From positions 1 through 64,000 of the forward strand of contig JAHBVL010000001.1 in assembly GCA_019637585.1 (NCBI GenBank): a DNA stretch of 64,000 nucleotides. Reading direction: 5' to 3'. The stretch is from Thermomicrobiales bacterium (GTDB taxonomy: Bacteria; Chloroflexota; Chloroflexia; Thermomicrobiales; UBA6265). Shown here piece after piece: positions 53,448 through 60,890 of the stretch. The stretch's first letter is position 1; the number at the start of each line of letters is the position of its first letter. Below the pieces are notes generated by a model. That model worked only from the letters and a program-made list of their open reading frames with translations, ran no database searches and was not told where the DNA came from. The translations under genes were made by a program, and so were the position numbers.

Positions 53448-54695
53448 TCAGGCGACCAGTTTCGTCTCCTGTTCGAGGGTCTCCGGCGCCCGCAAGAAAA
53501 AGGCCGCGCCCGAGCAAAAGAGCAGGCATGCCGTGAACACCAGGGCCGCTTCAGAGCTGGCCAGGTCCGAAATGAACCCCAGCACCAGCGCGCCCGTCAC
53601 ATAGCCGAGATCGGCGATCGTTCGATAAATGCTGAGCGCGGGCGCAATCATCCCCTTTGGCGCCAGGTCGGCGGCATAGGCGGCTGGGGCCGGTCCAGCC
53701 ACGCCGGTGCCGATTCCCCAGATCAATCCCGCCGCCAGAAATGCCGAAAAACTGCCGGCCGTGGTGAAGAGCAACATCGCCGCGCCGGAAACGACCGTCG
53801 ACACCACGATGACGCCCTTGCGCCCCAACCGATCGACCAGCATGCCGGATGGGTAGACGAGCAACACACCGGTGATCGTGATCAAACTGATCCCCAGCCC
53901 GAACTGTTCGGTCGCCAGGCCAATGTGGTCCTCGGCAAAGAGCGGAATGACGTTGAAGACCCCACCGGTCCGTGCGAAAAAAGCCACGAAACTGACAGCG
54001 CTGATCAGCACAAAGCCGGGAATTCTGATGACGAGGGCCAGTTGTTCTCGCAGTCCGAGATGGAGCTCGCTGGCGGCTCGCGCAGCTGCCGATCCGGGTT
54101 CCGGTCTGGTTTCCGGAACGAACACCAGGGCCAGAAGCGTCACCACACCAGCCAGCGCCGCATTCACCCAGAAGGGACTGGCCAACCCATAGTGCGTGGC
54201 CAACCAGCCGCCCGGCCAGGCGCCGAGCGCGACTGCGGACAGAAAAACCCCCTGGTAGATGGCCATCACCCGGCCGCGGTTGTGGCTGGATGAGATGTCG
54301 GCCGCGACGACCTGGCCGCCAGTCAGCACAACAGCCGCACCGGCGCCGTTGATGAAGCGGGCGAGCAGGAAAACAGGGTAGTTCGGAGCCAGCGCGCAGA
54401 GCGCGGAGCCAATGACGGTGAGGAGCCCACCCGCCGCCAGCGTCGCTTTGCGTCCGCGGCGGTCCGCGAGCTGGCCCGCCGGCATATTGGCGACAAAACG
54501 GGCCAGACCATACACGGCAATCGTCAATCCGATCGCCGTTTTGCTGACGCCGAAGTCCTCGGCGTAGAGCGCCGTCACCGGAATGATCAGACCAAAACCG
54601 ATCTGATTCGCGGCGATCAGCAGACAGATCCAGCCAAGAATCCCGCGCGATTCCCGGGAGAGATCGAGTGATCTGACATTGGCCCGCGTTGCCAA
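53448..54695 (-). CDS. MFS transporter
   Basis: About 415 residues with 12 predicted membrane helices. The loop 2-3 signature is clear (NMPAGQLADRRGRKATL), with the equivalent loop in the second half (YPSGMLVDRLGRKGVIV). The TTG at 54695 is preferred because GGAG lies six bases upstream; a frame to 54719 exists. The closest character is a drug or metabolite efflux permease (DHA1-like), but the substrate cannot be read from the sequence. It lies between Cys-rich gene E and the last phage-type gene, and its promoter region faces the latter divergently. Confidence 0.88.
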   Translation of the reverse strand: MATRANVRSLDLSRESRGILGWICLLIAANQIGFGLIIPVTALYAEDFGVSKTAIGLTIAVYGLARFVANMPAGQLADRRGRKATLAAGGLLTVIGSALCALAPNYPVFLLARFINGAGAAVVLTGGQVVAADISSSHNRGRVMAIYQGVFLSAVALGAWPGGWLATHYGLASPFWVNAALAGVVTLLALVFVPETRPEPGSAAARAASELHLGLREQLALVIRIPGFVLISAVSFVAFFARTGGVFNVIPLFAEDHIGLATEQFGLGISLITITGVLLVYPSGMLVDRLGRKGVIVVSTVVSGAAMLLFTTAGSFSAFLAAGLIWGIGTGVAGPAPAAYAADLAPKGMIAPALSIYRTIADLGYVTGALVLGFISDLASSEAALVFTACLLFCSGAAFFLRAPETLEQETKLVA

Positions 54696-54781
54696 ATGAG
54701 GCTCCTGCACGCCGGGCAATCGACCGGCGTCTCACAGTGTATGTGCATCGCGTCCCAGTTCACATTCGAGAAAGGTGAACC

Positions 54782-56590
54782 ATGCCCCAGATTGGTGATA
54801 TCGAGCTGGCCGGAACCTCATTCATGCTGGCGCCCGGCAGCTATCACAGAACGTCGGATGGTCCGCCCGAAGGACGCAACGGCCGGGTGGAGATCAACGA
54901 CTTCGTCGGCGGCCAGCACCGGGCGCTTCAGATGGAACGGGATACGTCGTGGGATTCCGCCGGAGTCGGGCCGGCACTCTTTGGTCAGGGCGTGGAACCG
55001 TGGCCACGCCTGGTCGTGCATACCGATGCGGTTATCTCACCGGTTTCATCGGCGCAGCGGGTTCACGCGATCGCTATTGGCGATCACGTCTATCTCGGCA
55101 TCGGGCGGTATGTCTACCGGACGGTGTCGATCGCCGCGCCGGCGTGGGCCAACGTCACGCAGGTCGCCGATCTCGGTGCTGGCCGGACGATCACCGGTCT
55201 TGCCTGGTACCAGGGAAGCCTGGCGATCGCCACCGGCAATGGTCTCGACATCCGGCTCCTCGATCTCACGACGCTGGCCATCACCACACTCCTGGCTGGA
55301 TTCAAGGGAAACTGGATCGTTGGCTACGCCAACCGTCTGATCGCCTCCGATCCCACACCGGGCAACGAATCGGTGCTCAAAATGACGACCGGCGGCGGTC
55401 TCGACACGCGGGAGCTCGATTCGCCCATCACCAACATGACGCTGCATGGCGGCAAGGTGGCCATCGCCACCCGATCCGGCATCTGGTTGCTCGGCGGGCG
55501 CTCCGATCCTGCCGCGGGCAAATGGCTCGGCGAACCGGAACCCCTCTTTTCGCATGGTACCCAGTCCAACTCCTCCGACTACCGGTTTCTGGCGTCGTTT
55601 GGCGGCAAGCTCTACACCTACCTCGCTGGCGAAGTCATGGAGTGGAATCCCAACGCCGGATCGACCCGGCAGGGTTGGCGGTCGGCGGGTCTCGAAGGTC
55701 GTCAATGCTATGGCGGCACGGTTGCCGGCAACCGGCTGGTAGTGTCGATCCAGTCGCGCTCGGGTTCGTACGAGCTCTGGGCGTGGGATGGATCGGGTTG
55801 GTGGCTGATGAGCACGACCACACTGGCCGCCCGGGTCTGGCCCGCATTTCTGGCCGGAGCCGGTGGATACGATCTGGTCGCCTTCTGGGACGGCGACGCC
55901 AATGTCGCCTACGATCTCTACGGCATGGTCAATCGCTCTGCCACCCTGCATTCCTTCGCCAGCTCCGGTTTTTTCGTAACATCCATGCTGGATGCGGGCG
56001 ATCGAACCAGCGACAAAGCGTGGCGATCGATCGGCGCGCAGTTCGCCGCTCCGTTCATTCAGGGAAATCCCGCATCGAGCGATCAGATCGGCCTCACACT
56101 GGCCTGGTCGATCGACGGCGGCGCCACCTGGACGACTGCTGCAACGACCAGCTCGTCGAATCCCGGCCAGCGGGTGCACACCCTGAGCGCAGAGCTCGAT
56201 TCGGATATCGTCACGTCGCCATTCCTGCAGATCAGGGTCGGTTGGACCTCGATCGCCGACTGGGCTCCCGTGTTGACCGGCGTCTGGGCGGAGTACGCCA
56301 TGCTCGACGCTGCTGCACGCCGCCGCCGCTGGTCGCTCGCCGTGCAGGTGCGCGACGGCGTCATCTGCCGCGATGGTTCACGCGAAACACAGTCGGGACG
56401 GCAGTTGAGCGATACCCTCTGGACCGCCTGGGAGACGAAGGCAACCGTCGATTTCCGCGATGTCGACTACGACGTCAATACCGTCGAGCGGCGCGTCCGA
56501 ATCATCGACATCGAGGAAATCGTTGCCAAACCGGCGGACGCGGCCCGCTGGGGAGAATCGACGGTGCGACTGACCTTGGCGGAAGTGTGA
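54782..56590 (+). CDS. beta-propeller-like protein, possibly phage tail-associated
   Basis: 602 residues, GAAAGG upstream of the ATG. The first ~400 residues repeat beta blades (VHAIAIGDHVYLGIGRYVYR, TGLAWYQGSLAIATGNGLD, MTLHGGKVAIATRSGIWLLGG), followed by a jelly-roll-like region with SIDGGATWTTAAT. The C terminus (AWETKATVDFRDVDYDVNTVERRVRIIDIEEIV) resembles C-terminal regions of phage minor tail proteins. It is the last + strand gene of the phage-type series. There is no signal peptide, so it is cytoplasmic or part of a particle. The tail role is an inference. Confidence 0.5.
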   Translation: MPQIGDIELAGTSFMLAPGSYHRTSDGPPEGRNGRVEINDFVGGQHRALQMERDTSWDSAGVGPALFGQGVEPWPRLVVHTDAVISPVSSAQRVHAIAIGDHVYLGIGRYVYRTVSIAAPAWANVTQVADLGAGRTITGLAWYQGSLAIATGNGLDIRLLDLTTLAITTLLAGFKGNWIVGYANRLIASDPTPGNESVLKMTTGGGLDTRELDSPITNMTLHGGKVAIATRSGIWLLGGRSDPAAGKWLGEPEPLFSHGTQSNSSDYRFLASFGGKLYTYLAGEVMEWNPNAGSTRQGWRSAGLEGRQCYGGTVAGNRLVVSIQSRSGSYELWAWDGSGWWLMSTTTLAARVWPAFLAGAGGYDLVAFWDGDANVAYDLYGMVNRSATLHSFASSGFFVTSMLDAGDRTSDKAWRSIGAQFAAPFIQGNPASSDQIGLTLAWSIDGGATWTTAATTSSSNPGQRVHTLSAELDSDIVTSPFLQIRVGWTSIADWAPVLTGVWAEYAMLDAAARRRRWSLAVQVRDGVICRDGSRETQSGRQLSDTLWTAWETKATVDFRDVDYDVNTVERRVRIIDIEEIVAKPADAARWGESTVRLTLAEV

Positions 56591-56700
56591 ACGGCGCTAC
56601 TCCGAAGCCACCTGAGCATCGCCTGGCCAGCCGGCTGATTGGGCAGGCAATGTGGTATGGAACTCCTGACAGGTCTTTGAAGTGGAGGTTCCTGCCGGCG

Positions 56701-57432
56701 TCAGACCGGCGTATTGGTCGGTGTCAAGGTTGGTGTGTTCGTCGGTGGACGCGGCGTATTGGTCGGTGTATTGGTTGGCGTGTTCGTCGCCGGACGCGGC
56801 GTATTGGTCGGAGTGTTGGTTGGAGTGTTCGTCGCTGGACGCGGCGTATTGGTCGGTGTGTTGGTTGGCGTGTTCGTCGGCGTACCGGTCGGGGTGTTTG
56901 TCGGCGTATTGGTTGGTGTATTCGTCGGCGTATTGGTCGGCGTATTGGTTGGCGTCGGCGTCGGGTCGAGACACGCCCCGCTCACACACACCTTCGGCGG
57001 CCGGCAGCAGACATCACCACAGCAGGTTGCGTCGCAACACACCCCTTCGCAGATCAGATCGTCGCGACAGCACCGCTCTTCGTACCCGGCGCCGGGATAG
57101 ACCTGATCGAGGCAAGAGTAGCCATTGGCGCAGCATTCCCGGTCGCAGCATTGCAGCGCCGTGGAACAGCACTCCCGGCCACAGGCGTATCCCTGACACG
57201 CCTGCTTCGTAGGAGTTCTGCTTGGCAGCGGAATCGCCGTTTTGGTCGGCGCCGGACTGGGCGGCGGTGGAATCACCGGCCGCTCGCGATCGGTTCGCGC
57301 GTCGGAATCGCTCAGGACAACCACGCCAGTGGACGCGGCGGCGCCAAGACCGAGCATCCCTTTGAGGACCGAGCGCCGGTTCGATCCACTGGCCATCGCA
57401 CGCACAAACTGATCAAACCGCGATCCATCCAC
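56701..57432 (-). CDS. Tat-exported Cys-rich protein F, shortest member
   Basis: 243 residues from ATG 57432. N terminus [16 protein letters not shown], Tat motif [13 protein letters not shown], then [17 protein letters not shown] single Cys module follows ([41 protein letters not shown]), and the last ~85 residues are a Pro/Thr/Asn-rich tail built of TNTP repeats, with no second module. The TNTP tail could be a wall-spanning stalk. It is a minimal version of the family and defines the core: Tat signal, Arg/Pro motif, one Cys module, stalk. Confidence 0.8.
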   Translation of the reverse strand: MDGSRFDQFVRAMASGSNRRSVLKGMLGLGAAASTGVVVLSDSDARTDRERPVIPPPPSPAPTKTAIPLPSRTPTKQACQGYACGRECCSTALQCCDRECCANGYSCLDQVYPGAGYEERCCRDDLICEGVCCDATCCGDVCCRPPKVCVSGACLDPTPTPTNTPTNTPTNTPTNTPTNTPTGTPTNTPTNTPTNTPRPATNTPTNTPTNTPRPATNTPTNTPTNTPRPPTNTPTLTPTNTPV

Positions 57433-57719
57433 AGGAAATCACCCTCTCAAGAAATGCTGGCCCGATCGAGATGAAAGAGATGAGCGTGTCTATTGGTTCT
57501 GCCGGGAACGATCCCGATACACATTCTCAGGTTTGTTCGAGAAAATCAATCCCCTCCAGACATCAGACATCGAATGCAAAGTCGATACCCTGGCCAGATT
57601 TCGTGTGCCGATCTCACCACCTGTGAAGAGCGCCAGGATTCCTCCCGGCGCCAGTTGCTCCTCTTCCACCACAATAGCAACGGCATTCGGCAGGTGGCAG
57701 ATCGAAGGAGCATGCATAC

Positions 57720-58520
57720 ATGAACAGACGCCGATTTCTCGAGGCCTCGGCCGGTGGCATGCTGGCGACGAGGCTGGTTCGGCCCTACACGCCCGTCAGC
57801 GCCGCCCAGGAATCCGATTCACCCCAGGTCTGGGGGTTCCAGGTGATCGATGCCTACCCTCACGACCCGAATGCCTATACCCAGGGATTGGTCTACATCG
57901 CCGATGGCTTCCTGGAGGGCACCGGGCTGCGGGGTCAGTCGGATCTCAGAGAAACCGTGCTCGAAACCGGGGAGGTCCTGCGCCAGGTTCCCCTCGCCGA
58001 CGAATACTTCGGCGAAGGTATCGCTCTGGTCGACGATCGCATCTACCAGATCACCTGGCAGGAAGAAAGGGCATTTCTCTACGAGCGGGAGACCTTCGAG
58101 AAAGTCGCGGAATTCCGCTACCAGGGAGAAGGGTGGGGGCTCACCTGGAACGAGGAGCACCTGGTGATGTCCAATGGCTCGAATATGATTGTCTATCGCG
58201 ATCCCGAAACGTTCGACATCGTCAGAGAAATCGCGGTCATGGCCGGCGACCGCCCGGTGGACCGTCTCAACGAGCTCGAATGGATCAATGATGAGATCTG
58301 GGCCAACGTCTACCAAACCGACTGGATCGCCCGCATCGACTCTGAATCGGGACAGGTCAGGAGCTGGGTCGACCTTCGTGGTCTCCTGCCGCTCGCCCCG
58401 GGCGAGTCATATCCCGGGGTGCTAAACGGCATCGCCTGGGACGCTGACGGCGAGCGGCTTTTCGTTACCGGCAAGTTCTGGCCCACGCTCTTCCACATCG
58501 AGCTTCTCGCCTTTCAATAG
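57720..58520 (+). CDS. glutaminyl-peptide cyclotransferase, Tat-exported
   Basis: 266 residues of the bacterial/plant-type glutamine cyclotransferase family (five-bladed propeller). It has the diagnostic start of the mature domain: DAYPHDPNAYTQGLVY, EGTGLRGQSDLRE, GEGIALVDDRIYQITWQE, GEGWGLTWNEEHLVMSNGSN and the C-terminal YPGVLNGIAWDADGERLFVTGKFWP. The enzyme turns N-terminal Gln into pyroglutamate. A short Tat signal (MNRRRFLEASAGGM) ends at SAA before its own Gln. It sits alone between two Cys-rich genes. Many secreted proteins in this window are predicted to expose an N-terminal Gln, so it has ready local substrates. Confidence 0.9.
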   Translation: MNRRRFLEASAGGMLATRLVRPYTPVSAAQESDSPQVWGFQVIDAYPHDPNAYTQGLVYIADGFLEGTGLRGQSDLRETVLETGEVLRQVPLADEYFGEGIALVDDRIYQITWQEERAFLYERETFEKVAEFRYQGEGWGLTWNEEHLVMSNGSNMIVYRDPETFDIVREIAVMAGDRPVDRLNELEWINDEIWANVYQTDWIARIDSESGQVRSWVDLRGLLPLAPGESYPGVLNGIAWDADGERLFVTGKFWPTLFHIELLAFQ

Positions 58521-58564
58521 CCCTTCTCACCAACAGTGCGGGGCGTAGCTTCGGTCATTTCGAC

Positions 58565-58593
58565 TTGACATCCCCATTATTGCGGTTCACGAT
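58565..58593 (+). promoter_or_regulatory. candidate sigma-70-type promoter for Cys-rich gene G
   Basis: A perfect -35 TTGACA is followed after 17 bases by CACGAT, which matches the -10 consensus at three positions. It lies ~85 bases before the start of the downstream gene. The weak -10 keeps confidence moderate. Confidence 0.45.
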
Positions 58594-58676
58594 AGAGTCG
58601 ATTGCAGAAGCATCGTGGTTCAGTCGCCTGGCGAATGTCACGGTGAGACATCGCCAGGCGAGGGTGGGGAACACTC

Positions 58677-60482
58677 ATGGACTGCGAGCGCTTCGATCGG
58701 CTCACCCGCCTCCTGGGCGAAGGCGCCTCACGCCGCTCGGTGCTCAGGAGTCTCCTCGGGTTCGGCGGCGCCGTCGTCGCTGTCCCAGCCACTGAATCGG
58801 TTGCCGGCGCCCGGACCTCACGCGGCCGCCCGACCATCCCTCCCCCCGACCTACCTGACTGCCTGTTGCCCGACCAAATGTGTGGTGGTGTTTGCTGCGG
58901 CGCGGGACTGTGCAAGGAGAACCACTGTTGTGACTCTGCTTCCGCCGTCTGGTGCGGCAACGCCTGCTGCGAAAACGGACTGTGCACGACCACCGGCGCG
59001 TGCTGCGACGACGGCGCCCTGGTCTGCGGCACTCTCTGTTGCGCGCCGACTGCGTCCTGCGGGCGATCCGGGAACGCGGACATCTGCTGCGACCCGGCAA
59101 ATGGCCAGGCTCCCTGCGGACTCGACTGTTGCGCCAGCGAATCGCAGTGTTGCGGAAGAGAATGCTGCCCGCCCGACGCCCTTTGTCTGGCGCGCGTCTT
59201 CGGCGGATACCCGGAAGAACTCTGCTGCCCCGAGTCGCTGACCTGTGATGGGCAATGTTGCACCGGGACCTGCTTCAGCCCAATAGGCGAGAGTCGTACC
59301 GGTCCAAATCGGGTCTGCTGCCCGCCAGCGCTTCTCTTCTGCCCCGATCTGAACGACCCAACCCAGGGCTCGTGCTGCGAAAAGTGCTGTCACGATGACA
59401 CTGGGCTGCCGCTATGCGCCGGATCATCACAATGCTGTCCTGGTGACTGCGACGGGCTCGCCGATCCATCGCAATGCCTCGAAGGTGTGTGCATCGACGG
59501 CACATGCGCGCAACAGCCGATCTGCGCAAACGGCGAGCATTGTTGTGCGGAGGGAGGCAGCCATTGCTGTCCTGAGGGGCAGGAATGTTGTGGCGAGGAG
59601 TGTTGCGCGACCGGGACGCATTGCTGCGGCGATGGTCGTTGCTGTCCCGATGGGCAGCAATGCTGCGACGACGGATGTTGCGAAGCGGGAGCGTTCTGTT
59701 GTGAGAGCGGAGATCGTCACTGCTGCGCCGGCGAACAGGAGTGCTGCGGCGACCAGTGCTGCGATCCCGGCCGGGAATGTTGCGGCAGCGCATGTTGCGA
59801 AACGGGAGAGTCATGCTGCGAGCGAACGGTCGACGGAGCGACGGTTTTCGTTTGCATTCCCGAAGAGGCAACCTGCTGCAGCACTGACGACGAGTGCGCC
59901 GCTCTGAGCCAATGCGCACCCACCACACAAGGCAGGTTCTGGCATGAGATCAGCACCTGCGGCGCGGGCGGCTACTGCATCGTCGAGGAGGGGAACAGCA
60001 CCCTCTGCGAATCGAGCGGTCCCTGCCAGGCAGCCACTTGCGACGTGACGGCGGGCTGCGGCACGGCCATCGTGCCGAACTACACGGTGGTTTCAGGCGG
60101 CGTCTGCTGTAACAACGGAGAGTTCATCAGCGGTGGAAACTGCTGTGCCGGTCAACTCTGCCCGGCCCCCGACTACTGCACATACGAAGTTCTCTGCAAC
60201 AACAACCGGTGCCCGACCTCTCCCTGCGTTCCTGGAAATCAGCCTTGCGATTACGCATTCTGTTCCTATGAGGGCACGTGCGTGTTCGGGAACAACTGTC
60301 CGGGAGGCGTTGGCCAGAGAGGTCAGAATCAGGCCTGCGATTACAACTGTCAGTGCGCGACCTCACCGGGGAACCCGCGATTCTGCCTGAAGAGCTTTGG
60401 CGACCCCTACGGATACTGCCTGAGCTTTGGCGGGCCGGGCAATCCTCAGCCCCTCTGTCCTCCACCTCCAACGCCGACCTAG
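58677..60482 (+). CDS. Tat-exported Cys-rich protein G, densest Cys-Cys repeats
   Basis: 601 residues from ATG 58677. N terminus MDCERFDRLTRLLGEG, Tat motif SRRSVLRSLLGFGG, then AGARTSRGRPTIPPP. The first modules follow the family (CGGVCCGAGLC, CGNACCENGLC, CGLDCCASESQCC). Residues ~275-400 are an unusually dense series of Cys-Cys pairs every 5-8 residues (HCCAEGGSHCCPEGQECC, ECCATGTHCCGDGRCC, GDQCCDPGRECC), close to a granulin-like pattern. The C-terminal ~200 residues are sparser. It has no Thr linkers, unlike A-E, and is the only large member on the + strand. A disulfide ladder or metal binding is inferred. Confidence 0.8.
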   Translation: MDCERFDRLTRLLGEGASRRSVLRSLLGFGGAVVAVPATESVAGARTSRGRPTIPPPDLPDCLLPDQMCGGVCCGAGLCKENHCCDSASAVWCGNACCENGLCTTTGACCDDGALVCGTLCCAPTASCGRSGNADICCDPANGQAPCGLDCCASESQCCGRECCPPDALCLARVFGGYPEELCCPESLTCDGQCCTGTCFSPIGESRTGPNRVCCPPALLFCPDLNDPTQGSCCEKCCHDDTGLPLCAGSSQCCPGDCDGLADPSQCLEGVCIDGTCAQQPICANGEHCCAEGGSHCCPEGQECCGEECCATGTHCCGDGRCCPDGQQCCDDGCCEAGAFCCESGDRHCCAGEQECCGDQCCDPGRECCGSACCETGESCCERTVDGATVFVCIPEEATCCSTDDECAALSQCAPTTQGRFWHEISTCGAGGYCIVEEGNSTLCESSGPCQAATCDVTAGCGTAIVPNYTVVSGGVCCNNGEFISGGNCCAGQLCPAPDYCTYEVLCNNNRCPTSPCVPGNQPCDYAFCSYEGTCVFGNNCPGGVGQRGQNQACDYNCQCATSPGNPRFCLKSFGDPYGYCLSFGGPGNPQPLCPPPPTPT

Positions 60483-60890
60483 CCCGGCACTGTTCATTCG
60501 GCGGTTGGAGAACAGATCGAGTGGACCGCGTCTGCAGGTTGTAGCTGCAGACCCCCGTGTCTGCCTTCTGTAGGAAACGATCTCACCTTTGGCCGGTCCG
60601 TCTATGGGCCGTTTCGCGGCCGCCGTTCGGGCCTTGCACGACCGTCGCTGGCGATTGCGGGAGCAGACACGGGGGTCTGCGACTACGAGGAGGGAGCAGC
60701 GCGGTCCTCACGACCGCGGCGCCGTAAACGGCGCCGCTCACGGTGCGATGCCCCTATCGGGGCTTGGGCCGCCAGGTCCGAAGGACCTTTGCACCGTGAG
60801 CCCGGCCCGTTCACGGCCGGGCGGGTCTCACGGAACCGCAGATGACCCAGGCACACGCCGCATGCGGCAGAGATCTTCCCCCTGAGGGAG
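60483..60890. repeat. gap filled with strings of palindromes
   Basis: No gene. Consecutive hairpins include GTCTGCAGGTTGTAGCTGCAGAC, written in halves as GTCTGCAG and CTGCAGAC, then GCGGTCCTCACGACCGC, GGCGCCGTAAACGGCGCC, CCCCTATCGGGG, AGGTCCGAAGGACCT and CCCGGCCCGTTCACGGCCGGG-like units. Spacing is a few bases. They resemble the units at 46202-46400 but differ in sequence, suggesting a shared mode of spread, not recent copying. Confidence 0.75.

Noticed and set aside
22993-56590. Calling the region a complete prophage
   Set aside because: No integrase, repressor, replication, protease, tape-measure or lysin gene is visible and no attachment-site repeats were found; the head genes are not contiguous.
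54949-57474. 841-codon + strand frame
   Set aside because: It runs through the tail-like gene in another frame and on through the antisense of Cys-rich gene F; the translation is Arg-rich with no motif.
30959-60482. Reading the Cys-rich proteins as metallothioneins or as a known toxin family
   Set aside because: They are far too large, Tat-exported and modular; Cys spacing alone is not enough to assign either.
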